DNA of 56,808 bases. Source: UBA11524 sp963642705 (lineage in GTDB: Bacteria; Bacillota; Clostridia; Christensenellales; Aristaeellaceae). The DNA is taken from positions 1 through 56,808 of the forward strand of contig CAVIHU010000012.1 of NCBI GenBank assembly GCA_963642705.1. Direction: 5' to 3'. Made by a program: the position numbers and the translations under genes. Below, one piece after another: positions 43,991-51,632 of the stretch (positions are counted from its first letter, which is position 1; each line of letters opens with the position of its first letter). The notes under the pieces were generated by a model. The model had not been told where the DNA came from, ran no database searches, and saw only the letters and a program-made list of their open reading frames with translations.

Positions 43991-44024
43991 GGGGAACACG
44001 AGAATTTTCAGCCTGAAAGTTTTA

Positions 44025-44930
44025 TCAGAGCGATTCCGGATATTGTCCTTCATCGTGCAGCTTCCTGAGCGCCGCCATGACGAGCGGCTTATCCTCGCGG
44101 TAGGTGATGCCGAACCATGTTGCGTCTGTCGAGAGGACATCCACTGTCAAGCCATCTGTGTGCATCAGGCTGTCGATTTCGGTCGGCAGGACAAATTCCT
44201 TCTTCATTGGGTCGCCCTCATCCTTGTGAAGGAAGGCGGCGAAATCGCGCGCGGCGGCATCGAAGAACCATGGCGTCAGTCCCCAGAAGTTCATGGAAAC
44301 GAGCGCGTTGCTGTCGAGAATGTCGCCCTCCTCGCGGAAGTTGACATCGCGGATGGTGCCGTCAGGGAACGGCTTGATCTTGTATGTCTCCTGTACGGCG
44401 AGCAGCTGATGCGCCTCATTGCAGCGGCAGACACCGCGCGTGACGTGTCCGTTCTCGGAAACCGTGTTCTTTAGACGGTACGCGACCATTGAGGCGGCGT
44501 TCGTCTTGCCATGCAGGGTACGCAGGCTGTTTGCCATTGTGACAAACGCGTCCTTGCCGTAGTAGTCGTCCGCATTGATGACGGCGAACGGCTCATGAAT
44601 CAGCTCCTTCGCGGCGAGCACCGCGTGTACCGTGCCGTAGGGCTTGACGCGCCCTTCCGGCGGCAGGAACCCGTCCGGCAGAGAATCGTATTCCTGAAAC
44701 GCGTATTCCACCTCGATACGCTTTTCGAGCTTTTTGCCGATCATTTCGCGGAACGTGTCCGCCATGCTCCGCTTGATGACAAAGACGACCTTGTCAAAGC
44801 CTGCGGCCGCGGCATCGAAGATGGAGTATTCCAGCAGGATTTCGCCGTGCGGACCGATGCGGTCGATTTGCTTGTTTCCACCATAGCGGCTGCCGAGACC
44901 GGCTGCCATGATCAATAGTGTTGTTTTCAT
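44025..44930 (-). CDS. sugar nucleotidyltransferase-like protein
   Basis: A 301-residue protein with the N-terminal nucleotide loop MAAGLGSRYGG (residues 8-18) and a Rossmann-like NTP_transferase fold. AVINADDYYGKDAF carries the metal-binding Asp pair. It probably activates a sugar phosphate to an NDP-sugar, but it lacks the full motifs of GalU or RfbA, so the substrate is unassigned. AAGGAGG lies just before ATG. It follows the polyprenyl sugar transferase by 59 bases on the same strand, suggesting a role in surface glycan synthesis. Confidence 0.75.
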   Translation of the reverse strand: MKTTLLIMAAGLGSRYGGNKQIDRIGPHGEILLEYSIFDAAAAGFDKVVFVIKRSMADTFREMIGKKLEKRIEVEYAFQEYDSLPDGFLPPEGRVKPYGTVHAVLAAKELIHEPFAVINADDYYGKDAFVTMANSLRTLHGKTNAASMVAYRLKNTVSENGHVTRGVCRCNEAHQLLAVQETYKIKPFPDGTIRDVNFREEGDILDSNALVSMNFWGLTPWFFDAAARDFAAFLHKDEGDPMKKEFVLPTEIDSLMHTDGLTVDVLSTDATWFGITYREDKPLVMAALRKLHDEGQYPESL

Positions 44931-44989
44931 TGCTGCCTCCTTAGCGATGAATGTACTTATGAATATATAAATAATGAGAAAATCCGTGA

Positions 44990-46351
44990 TTATTTGCCCT
45001 GCTGATTTTCCGGCGGCTGAAAGCCTGCTGTTGCGTCCGAGCGGAAGAGCACCGTCAGCGTCCGCAGGAGCAGCTTCACGTCCGTCCAGAGCGAAAAGCC
45101 CTCGATGTAGAACAAATCGAGCATCAGCTTATCCTCAGGCGACGTGTTGTAGCGCCCCTCGATCTGCGCGTAGCCGGTCAGTCCTGCCTTCATGCGCTCG
45201 CGAAACTCGAACTCCGGCAGCTCGCTCTTGTAGCGGCGGATATTCTCCAGCATCTCCGGCCGCGGCCCGACCATGGACATATCGCCGCGCAGGATATTCC
45301 AGAACTGCGGCAGCTCATCAAGCCGCCAGCGCCGCAGTACACGGCCGACGCGCGTAATCCGGTCATCGTCCTCTATCGCGGAAATGTGCTCATCGCCCAT
45401 GCGCATCGTGCGGAATTTGTAGATGGTGAAGGTACGCCCGTCCAGCGTCAGCCGCTGCTGACGGAAGAACACGCTGCCGCCGTCCTCGAAATGGATGGCG
45501 AGCGCAATCACGCCCAGCAGGGGAGCGAGAATCACCAGCGCGAGGAAGGAGCACACGACATCAGCAGTACGCTTTACGGCGGCCTGCCACATCGCCATAC
45601 TGCCGTCGCGCAGCTCCAGAAACGCCATGTCATCGACAATCAGCCGCCGCGCGTTCGTCAGCATGATTTCCTGCACCTTCGGGCTGACGAGCACCGTCTT
45701 GCGCAGGTGATAGCACGTCTTCATCAGCCGCATGCGCGTGGTATACGGCACATCGGGCGCGAGCATGATGGTATCATATTCCTTAAGCAGTTCCCTGAGT
45801 GTGGGGGATTCCCATGAGCACACGGTGCCGATTTGCCAGAAGGCATGCTGATTGAGCAGCTTCTGCCGGCAGGTTTCGCCGTCACTTGCGGTAATCAGCA
45901 GCACCTGCGCAGGCTTTTCAACGCGAGGAAGCAGCCGGGCGCCAATGCGCACGAGCAGAAAAATCAACAGTGACTGCAGTACCGCAGCAAGCAGCAGATA
46001 CCAGAAGTCCACGCCGAAAAGGGTCAGATGCGCGTTGTTATTCGGGTTGACGTTCATGATTTGCAGCTGAATGAATGTGACTCCGTCCGTAATCAGCATG
46101 CCGGCGATTTGTCCGGCAGCCTGCTGACTGAGCTTGCCGCAGCGAAGTTCCATCCGTCCGAAGACCGCCAGCATTGCTCCGCCCATCGCGAACCACGTCA
46201 GGAGCGTCGTTGCGGTTGTTCGGGACAGATGACGCAGCGGCCAGTTCGGTATAGCCATCAGACCGTAAAAAAGCAAAAAGCACCCGATGCAGGAGAAGCA
46301 CTGCAGCAGGTGAGAAAGCATCTCGCTGCGATGATGAACTCGTTTGAGCAT
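44990..46351 (-). CDS. polyprenyl-phosphate sugar-1-phosphate transferase (WcaJ/WbaP-like)
   Basis: Starts a surface polysaccharide by placing sugar-1-phosphate on undecaprenyl phosphate at the membrane. The predicted 453 residues have four N-terminal helices, a CoA-binding-like middle region and a fifth membrane segment (VVCSFLALVILAPLLGVIAL). The catalytic bacterial sugar transferase domain follows, with FRQQRLTLDGRTFTIYKFRT, MVGPRPE and GLTGYAQIEGR in outline. I start at ATG 46351 because the promoter -10 (46388-46383) overlaps the upstream ATGs, so those cannot be used from that transcript. The ribosome site (AAGGCGG) is only fair. Confidence 0.85.
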   Translation of the reverse strand: MLKRVHHRSEMLSHLLQCFSCIGCFLLFYGLMAIPNWPLRHLSRTTATTLLTWFAMGGAMLAVFGRMELRCGKLSQQAAGQIAGMLITDGVTFIQLQIMNVNPNNNAHLTLFGVDFWYLLLAAVLQSLLIFLLVRIGARLLPRVEKPAQVLLITASDGETCRQKLLNQHAFWQIGTVCSWESPTLRELLKEYDTIMLAPDVPYTTRMRLMKTCYHLRKTVLVSPKVQEIMLTNARRLIVDDMAFLELRDGSMAMWQAAVKRTADVVCSFLALVILAPLLGVIALAIHFEDGGSVFFRQQRLTLDGRTFTIYKFRTMRMGDEHISAIEDDDRITRVGRVLRRWRLDELPQFWNILRGDMSMVGPRPEMLENIRRYKSELPEFEFRERMKAGLTGYAQIEGRYNTSPEDKLMLDLFYIEGFSLWTDVKLLLRTLTVLFRSDATAGFQPPENQQGK

Positions 46352-46382
46352 ATCCCAAGCTGCCGCCTTTCTTGTTTTATTC

Positions 46383-46411
46383 ATCATATCATGCACGGCG
46401 GCGTGTGTCAA
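46383..46411 (-). promoter_or_regulatory. strong sigma-A promoter of the sugar transferase operon
   Basis: On the minus strand TTGACA (46411-46406), 17-bp spacer, TATGAT (46388-46383) with TGA before it. Consensus -35, extended -10; start near 46376. Confidence 0.82.
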
Positions 46412-46480
46412 GCTTTGGGGACTTCGCGATGCTCCCAAATGCTCTTTGCTGCTTGTAAAAAAGATTCCAAGGGGGCAACT

Positions 46481-46553
46481 CGCAGACCTTGTCCGGTTGA
46501 TTAAACCCCGAAGTGCATTGCGAAGAGGTTCCCCAAAACAGACAAGGTCTGCG
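46481..46553. repeat. 13-bp perfect inverted repeat around a 47-bp loop
   Basis: CGCAGACCTTGTC (46481-46493) and GACAAGGTCTGCG (46541-46553). It lies between the small ORF and the sugar transferase promoter. No T run follows closely on either strand. I see no target-site duplication that would prove a mobile element. Confidence 0.6.
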
Positions 46554-46602
46554 AACAGTATAAAGACACAAGATAGAAAAGGATATCTTTCAAAACAGTC
46601 TT

Positions 46603-46746
46603 TTACGAGGCAGGCACCTGCGCATCGGAAGCTTCTCTGATGCTCTCAGCGCTGCGACCATCATCCCCGTCGCGGCTGCCCTGCGCTTCCGGCATTGACT
46701 CAATCAACATGGCGGCAACCACCATCGGTTCCCAAATCAGCTTCAT
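46603..46746 (-). CDS. small 47-residue protein of unknown function
   Basis: I do not recognise it. ATG 46746 has an ideal ribosome site (AAAGGAG, 5 to 12 bases upstream). The peptide begins MKLIWEPMVVAAMLIESMPE, a short hydrophobic stretch, and ends in a polar Asp/Ser/Ala-rich tail without Cys. It lies upstream of the sugar transferase on the same strand but with a separate promoter between them. No modification enzyme is adjacent. It could be a small membrane-associated protein or a peptide precursor; real translation is plausible but unproven. Confidence 0.45.
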   Translation of the reverse strand: MKLIWEPMVVAAMLIESMPEAQGSRDGDDGRSAESIREASDAQVPAS

Positions 46747-46923
46747 GATAATGTCTCCTTTCCGGCTGCGTTACACGGTTCTCCGCACCATCGGCAGATG
46801 TTCCTGTCTGTCAGGAGCATGATACTGCCTGAGTATGTTCTCAGCATGAAGAAAATGTGACGGGTACATAAAAGGTACGTTGCCTGTGCATGAAAAGAGC
46901 ATTCCAATTTTGTGATTTATCCC
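46747..46923. other. intergenic stretch without a supported gene
   Basis: Holds the small ORF's ribosome site and a short hairpin (CTGAG/CTCAG, about 46829-46844). A 70-residue minus-strand frame here has no ribosome site. I found no clear promoter for the small ORF. Confidence 0.35.
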
Positions 46924-46964
46924 TTGACCGGTGTATTTCAAATGTTGTATAATATGGTATACAA
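46924..46964 (+). promoter_or_regulatory. promoter with overlapping 20-bp operator-like palindrome
   Basis: TTGACC (46924-46929), 18-bp spacer, TATAAT (46948-46953). TTGTATA (46945-46951) and TATACAA (46958-46964) are perfect arms around ATATGG and cover the -10, like operators of GntR/MarR-type repressors. No such regulator gene is adjacent. Confidence 0.65.
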
Positions 46965-47005
46965 AAACGGATGGGTCGTCCATCTGTCAGTAGGAGGGAT
47001 TATCT

Positions 47006-47401
47006 GTGGAACGAGTTGTGGATTTCCTGAAGAAGGCGGGCACGTATTATCTGGCGACCGTGGACGGCGATCAGCCGCGCGTGCGTCCCTTCGGCACGGC
47101 GCATGTGTTTGAAGGCAGGCTGTATATCCAAACCGGCAAGGTGAAGGACGTGTCGAAGCAGCTCCATGCGAATCCAAAGGCGGAAATCTGTGCATTTATG
47201 GACGGCGAATGGCTGCGCCTGTCGGGCGAGCTGATTGAGGATGACCGTGTGGAAGCACGCAAGTCCATGCTGGATGCATATCCGTCGCTGCGGAAGATGT
47301 ATGACGAGAATGACGGCAATACCGAGGTGTTCTATTTCAAAAACGCGGTGGCGGTGTTCTCGTCGTTCACGCATGCGCCGGAGAAAATTGCGCTTGACTG
47401 A
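47006..47401 (+). CDS. pyridoxamine 5'-phosphate oxidase-like flavin split-barrel protein
   Basis: A 131-residue member of the FMN-binding split-barrel superfamily. It shows GTYYLATVDGDQPRVRPFG at the N-terminus and FEGRLYIQTGKVKDVSKQL next, the usual first half of these proteins. They bind FMN, haem or F420 and reduce or sense small molecules; the exact activity is not evident. GTG start with AGGAGG at 46992-46997. Its promoter carries an operator-like palindrome. DUF1538 follows after 29 bases and may be co-transcribed. Confidence 0.82.
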   Translation: MERVVDFLKKAGTYYLATVDGDQPRVRPFGTAHVFEGRLYIQTGKVKDVSKQLHANPKAEICAFMDGEWLRLSGELIEDDRVEARKSMLDAYPSLRKMYDENDGNTEVFYFKNAVAVFSSFTHAPEKIALD

Positions 47402-47430
47402 CACTTTTCTGAGAGAAAGGAGTCTGCCCA

Positions 47431-48951
47431 TTGCATCTGGTTAATCAACTGCAGGAGAAAATAAACGAATCACTTGCGGCGGTGCTGCCGATTACGGCCA
47501 TTGTATTTCTTCTGTCCGTAACGATTGCGCCGCTTGAGCCGGGAACGCTAGTGCTGTTCCTCTTCGGCGCGGTGCTGCTGGTGCTCGGCATGGGTCTGTT
47601 CACGATGGGCGTCGATATGTGCATGACGCCGCTGGGAGAGGGCGTCGGCGAGGTGCTGAGCAACCATAAGTCGGTCTGGCTGTCCGGCGTCGTCTTCCTC
47701 GTGCTGGGCATGCTGATCACGGTTGCCGAGCCTGATTTGCAGGTGCTTGCTGAGCAGGTGACCGAAATCAACTCGCGCGTGCTCATCTGGACGGTTGCGG
47801 CAGGCGTCGGCATCTTCCTCGTCGTCGCGGCGCTGCGTATCCGCATGGCGATTCCGCTTCGCCGGCTGCTGCTTATCTTCTATTTTATTGTGTTTACGCT
47901 CGCGTTCATTGCGCCTGGCAACTTCGTCGCCGTGTCCTTCGACTCCGGCGGCGTGACGACGGGACCGATTACCGTGCCGTTCATCATGGCGCTTGGTGTC
48001 GGTATTGCATCGAGCCGCACGGACAAAAACTCCGCGAGCGACAGCTTCGGTCTTGTCGCGCTGTGCTCTGTCGGTCCGATTCTCTCCGTGCTGCTGCTTG
48101 GCATCATCTATCAGCCCGAATCGGCTGAGGTTGCCGAAACGGTCATCCCGGCGATTTCAACAAGCGCCGAGGCAGCCGCGTATTTCTGCAATGCGTTCCC
48201 GAGTTACTTCTCAGAGGTCGCCATCGCGCTGCTGCCCATCATCGGGCTGTTTGCCATCTTCCAGATCATCACGCGTCACTTCAAGGGCAGCGAGCTGCTG
48301 AAGGTCGGCCCGGGCTTCATGTATACATACCTCGGGCTGGTGCTGTTCCTCTGCGGCGTGAATGTCGGCTTCATGCCTGCCGGTCAGGTCATCGGTGCGG
48401 CGATTGCCTCAAGCGACAGCCGCTGGCTGCTCGTTCCGATCGGTATGCTCATCGGCTTCTTCATCGTCAAGGCTGAACCCGCGGTCGCGGTGCTTAACCG
48501 GCAGGTCGAAGAAGTCTCCAATGGCGCCATCTCGCACAAGGCGATGGGCACGGCACTGTCCATTGGTGTCTGCGTGTCCGTCGGACTGGCGATGCTGCGC
48601 GTGCTGACAGGGCTGAACATCTTCTGGCTGCTCATTCCGGGCTACGCTGTCGCACTGGGACTGACGTTCTTCGTGCCGAGCATGTTTACCGGTATCGCAT
48701 TCGACTCCGGCGGCGTTGCCAGCGGCCCGATGACCGCGACATTCCTGCTGCCTTTCGCGCAGGGCGCATGCCGCGCACTCGGCGGCAACATGATGACCGA
48801 CGCGTTCGGCATCGTTGCCATGGTCGCCATGACACCGCTCGTGACGATTCAGATTATGGGGCTGTCGGCCGTGCTGCGCCATCAGATTGCACGCCGCCGT
48901 CTGCATACGCGTCTGGAGCAGGTGGAAGACACGGTCGTCTACTTCGATTAA
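47431..48951 (+). CDS. DUF1538 family membrane protein
   Basis: A 506-residue polytopic protein, about 12 hydrophobic segments, built from two similar halves. Each half has the family motif DSGGV-(T/A)-(T/S)-GP-(I/M)-T, at FVAVSFDSGGVTTGPITVPF and GIAFDSGGVASGPMTATF. The duplicated, inverted-looking motifs suggest a transporter or channel, but no substrate is established as far as I know. TTG start at 47431 with AAAGGAG 9 bases upstream. It is 14 bases from a tandem PII-like gene, a pairing that recalls AmtB-GlnK, where a PII protein gates a membrane channel. Confidence 0.8.
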   Translation: MHLVNQLQEKINESLAAVLPITAIVFLLSVTIAPLEPGTLVLFLFGAVLLVLGMGLFTMGVDMCMTPLGEGVGEVLSNHKSVWLSGVVFLVLGMLITVAEPDLQVLAEQVTEINSRVLIWTVAAGVGIFLVVAALRIRMAIPLRRLLLIFYFIVFTLAFIAPGNFVAVSFDSGGVTTGPITVPFIMALGVGIASSRTDKNSASDSFGLVALCSVGPILSVLLLGIIYQPESAEVAETVIPAISTSAEAAAYFCNAFPSYFSEVAIALLPIIGLFAIFQIITRHFKGSELLKVGPGFMYTYLGLVLFLCGVNVGFMPAGQVIGAAIASSDSRWLLVPIGMLIGFFIVKAEPAVAVLNRQVEEVSNGAISHKAMGTALSIGVCVSVGLAMLRVLTGLNIFWLLIPGYAVALGLTFFVPSMFTGIAFDSGGVASGPMTATFLLPFAQGACRALGGNMMTDAFGIVAMVAMTPLVTIQIMGLSAVLRHQIARRRLHTRLEQVEDTVVYFD

Positions 48952-48965
48952 TGGAGGAATAACAA

Positions 48966-49634
48966 ATGGAAAAAATGAAGGTGCTTCTCTCCATTGTCAA
49001 GCGCGGACAGGGTGTCAACCTCCAGAAGGTCTATGGAAATTATCAGGTTTCCTTCCATATTCAATGCCTGGGACGCGGCACGGCGACATCCGAAATCATG
49101 GACATCCTGAACCTCGACTCCACCGAGAAGGACGTTGTGTTCAGCTTCGGCACGGAAAATACGATTTCGTGGCTGCTTCAGGCGCTGAACAATGACCTTC
49201 GCGGAAGCGTCGACGCGACCGGCATCGTGGTATCCCTGCCGCTTTCGGGCATCAACAGCCTGATTGCGAACCTTGCCGCTTATCAGGAGGAGCATGTCAA
49301 AGCTGAATTGAGAGGAGAGCATACGATGGAACGCACGGAGAACAGCATGATTCTCGCCATCTGCGGCCGCGGCTACACCAGCGACATCATGGCGACCGCC
49401 AAGGCGAACGGCGCGCGCGGCGGAACCATCATCAGGGCGCGCATGGCAGGTCTGGAGGAACTGGAGCAGACATACAGAATCGAGCTGGAGGAAAACCGCG
49501 AGATTGTTGTCATCGTCGCTCCGACGGCTCTCCGCGCACCGATCATGAATGCCATTAACGCCGAGCATGGCCTGAACAGCAAGGCACAGACGGTCGTCTG
49601 CGCACTGCCTGTCGAGGCGATGATTAAGCTGTAA
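48966..49634 (+). CDS. tandem PII-like (GlnB superfamily) regulator
   Basis: A 222-residue protein made of two PII-like halves of about 110 residues each. The first begins MKVLLSIVKRGQGVNLQKVY and the second ENSMILAICGRGYTSDIMATAKANGARGGTIIRARM (in outline), where GARGGTI resembles the PII T-loop base. Classical PII proteins are ~112 residues and trimeric, so one chain here would supply two of the ferredoxin-like folds. The uridylylated T-loop Tyr is not evident. GGAGG ribosome site; adjacent DUF1538 is its likely membrane target. Confidence 0.78.
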   Translation: MEKMKVLLSIVKRGQGVNLQKVYGNYQVSFHIQCLGRGTATSEIMDILNLDSTEKDVVFSFGTENTISWLLQALNNDLRGSVDATGIVVSLPLSGINSLIANLAAYQEEHVKAELRGEHTMERTENSMILAICGRGYTSDIMATAKANGARGGTIIRARMAGLEELEQTYRIELEENREIVVIVAPTALRAPIMNAINAEHGLNSKAQTVVCALPVEAMIKL

Positions 49635-49650
49635 AATGATTTAAATAGGG

Positions 49651-49694
49651 AAAAAAAGCGCTCCTTCATTCGTTGAACAGGGAGCGCCTTTTTT
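49651..49694 (+). terminator. terminator placed just before the next ribosome site
   Basis: GCGCTCC (49658-49664) pairs with GGAGCGC (49681-49687), flanked by an A run and a T run. It ends only 14 bp before the next start codon, leaving no room for a promoter. Confidence 0.82.
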
Positions 49695-49707
49695 AGGAGG
49701 GATTGGG

Positions 49708-50805
49708 ATGCTCAGACGGCTGACGGCGTTGCTTCTGCTGCTGACGATGGGCGTTGCCTGCGCGGAGAGTCAATTAACGGACGGCACGGTGCAGGTGGGC
49801 TTTGTCGGCGGCGAGCAGGTATATACGGCCGTGTGCTCCGGCGAACTGACGCTGTATTACGATGCGGAAAGCGACGCCTACCGCACCTCGGACGGGTTGA
49901 CCTGGGCAGTGGGTGCGCAGGCATTCGGGACGTATGAGCCGCTGCTGATGGCGAGAACGCGAGACGAGCTCCTCCTGCTGAATCAGCTGTACGCCTCCCT
50001 GCAGGACGCATCGGAGTTCTGGGAGATTCAGACATCAGGGGACGGCACGCTGCCGGTGTATACCGCACCGGACACGGCATCGTATCGTGCGGCAAAGGGC
50101 AAGGCGAGCGTCGCACTCAAGGGCGGCGTGACACTGCTGATGATGTATGACGGTTGGTCACTGGTGTCATACGAGGTGAGCAGTAGCAAGAACCGCATCG
50201 GCTGGGTGCAGACGACTGATCTTGGCGCGGCGCCTGTGTCCCTGGCGGATATTCCTGTAACGCTGACAAGCGATGCTTTCCTGACGGACGACCCGATTGA
50301 AGCCTGGTCGCATCTGGCGGAGGGTGATGAACTGACGGAGGTGCATCTGCTGGCGCAGTATGGTGCATACTGGGGCTATGTGAGCGCACGAATGTCGGAT
50401 GGAACGGCCATTCAGGGCTTTGCTCCGCTGAAGGACATGACGCTTGACCTGACAGCTGATTCTGCTATGGCATTATCGCTTTGCGGCACGTGGGGCTTTG
50501 CCGGAGGCGGAGAACTGATGGGATATGCGTTCATGCTGTATAAAGACGGCACAATGCAGTTTGCAGAATTGTCGGAGGAAGAAGCGGAATCCATGAGCTA
50601 TTTGGAAAACGGCCTGCAGGCTGATGCAGCGCTGTCGGAAAAATGGACGTGGCAGATCATCAGCGGCACGAACGGCTACGAGCACGATGTGCTGGTTGGC
50701 AGCGCCGATGGGCGGTATTATCGCTATCACATCCAACTGGATGAAGGAGGCGCGCTCGGCGTGTATCAGGGAGAAGCGGGCGGATTTTACGCGCGGATTT
50801 CATAA
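49708..50805 (+). CDS. secreted protein with SH3-like domain, function unknown
   Basis: A 365-residue protein with an N-terminal signal (MLRRLTALLLLLTMGVACAE). The cysteine at 18 could serve as a weak lipobox, or signal peptidase I may cut after ACA. Residues about 115-170 (PVYTAPDTASYRAAKGKASV and DGWSLVSYEV and GWVQT) look like a bacterial SH3 domain, and a second similar block follows. The C-terminal ~100 residues resemble small beta-barrel domains of secreted clostridial proteins. AGGAGGGA lies before ATG. It has no visible promoter after the terminator, so it depends on read-through from the PII gene. Confidence 0.7.
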   Translation: MLRRLTALLLLLTMGVACAESQLTDGTVQVGFVGGEQVYTAVCSGELTLYYDAESDAYRTSDGLTWAVGAQAFGTYEPLLMARTRDELLLLNQLYASLQDASEFWEIQTSGDGTLPVYTAPDTASYRAAKGKASVALKGGVTLLMMYDGWSLVSYEVSSSKNRIGWVQTTDLGAAPVSLADIPVTLTSDAFLTDDPIEAWSHLAEGDELTEVHLLAQYGAYWGYVSARMSDGTAIQGFAPLKDMTLDLTADSAMALSLCGTWGFAGGGELMGYAFMLYKDGTMQFAELSEEEAESMSYLENGLQADAALSEKWTWQIISGTNGYEHDVLVGSADGRYYRYHIQLDEGGALGVYQGEAGGFYARIS

Positions 50806-50813
50806 ATCAGGAT

Positions 50814-50844
50814 GGCATTCGGCAAAAGCGCCGGATGCCTTTTT
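50814..50844 (+). terminator. terminator after the SH3-like protein
   Basis: GGCATTCGGC (50814-50823) pairs with GCCGGATGCC (one wobble), short AAAA-containing loop, then TTTTT at 50840-50844. Confidence 0.82.
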
Positions 50845-51110
50845 CTGTCTGAAATTGCCTGCCAAGCATAGACACACACGGCAAGGTATTTATCATATTG
50901 CACGCAACAGCAGGAAAATCAACGATTCACAGATTAAATAAAGTAAAGAGATGAAATCGGGCTGACGAAAGGGGAGGCAAAGGGCGAAATAAGGACACAC
51001 AGGGAGACGTGTATAGCTGCGAAGATTGCAAAACCGCGAAGAAAGGGAAGTTTGCGAATTGCAAAATCAAAAAGTGCCGGAAATTTTCTTAAAAAAGGCG
51101 TTGCAACCCC
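50845..51110. other. purine-rich gene-free stretch before the S10 promoter
   Basis: Lower in GC and richer in A and G than its surroundings. I see no supported gene; short frames lack ribosome sites. It may hold upstream promoter elements for the ribosomal operon. Confidence 0.4.
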
Positions 51111-51139
51111 TTGATTATTCGATGCATATCTGCTATAAT
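51111..51139 (+). promoter_or_regulatory. sigma-A promoter of the S10 ribosomal operon
   Basis: TTGATT (51111-51116), 17-bp spacer, TATAAT (51134-51139) with TGC before it (extended -10). Start near 51146. Confidence 0.82.
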
Positions 51140-51145
51140 CAGAGT

Positions 51146-51306
51146 GTTGTCTGTATAGGGATGATGCGCTAAGTTGCCGCCAGGCCATGGCGGGTAATTA
51201 GCGCGGACCAGCCCGTCAATCGGGCGACGGACTCGAAGCGCAGCGGCGACCGCACCTGCAGTGGAAGCCGGACGGCGCCAACGAGACGACATTAGGAGGT
51301 AAATCA
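51146..51306 (+). promoter_or_regulatory. structured 160-nt leader of the S10 operon
   Basis: Outer stem GCGCTAA (51166-51172) with TTAGCGC (51198-51204), inner stem CCGCC (51177-51181) with GGCGG (51189-51193), then a hairpin GCCCG/CGGGC (51211-51225). GC-rich sequence continues to the rpsJ ribosome site (AGGAGG). A ribosomal-protein autoregulatory leader is likely, by analogy with the L4-controlled S10 leader of enterobacteria, but this form does not look the same. Confidence 0.55.
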
Positions 51307-51615
51307 ATGGCCACCCAGAAAATCCGCATCAAGCTCAAGAGCTATGAGCACACCCTGATCGACCAGTCCGCTGAACGGATTGTCGAGACTGCCAAGCGCA
51401 CCGGCGCCCGCGTGTCGGGCCCGATTCCGCTCCCCACGGAGAAGGAAATCGTGACCATCCTGCGCGCTACCCACAAGTACAAGGACAGCCGCGAGCAGTT
51501 CGAGCGCCGCACCCATAAGCGCCTGATCGACATCATGAACGCCAGCGCCAAGACCGTGGACGCCATGTCGAAGCTTGAACTTCCTGCTGGTGTCGAAATC
51601 GAAATGAAGCTGTAA
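51307..51615 (+). CDS. rpsJ: 30S ribosomal protein S10
   Basis: Small-subunit head protein, also NusE in antitermination. The 102 residues match the family length. IRIKLKSYEHTLIDQSAERI opens it and the KRLIDI signature segment follows near residue 75. First gene of the S10 operon, after a long structured leader and an AGGAGG site; rplC follows after 17 bases. Confidence 0.97.
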   Translation: MATQKIRIKLKSYEHTLIDQSAERIVETAKRTGARVSGPIPLPTEKEIVTILRATHKYKDSREQFERRTHKRLIDIMNASAKTVDAMSKLELPAGVEIEMKL

Positions 51616-51632
51616 GGCAGGAGGACGAAACA

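Noticed and set aside
46481..46553. CRISPR repeat or insertion sequence end
   Set aside because: Only two inverted arms, no direct repeats, no spacers, no transposase frame and no target duplication seen.
46771..46983. 70-residue minus-strand open frame
   Set aside because: Overlaps the divergent promoter at 46924-46964, no ribosome site, no recognisable protein features.
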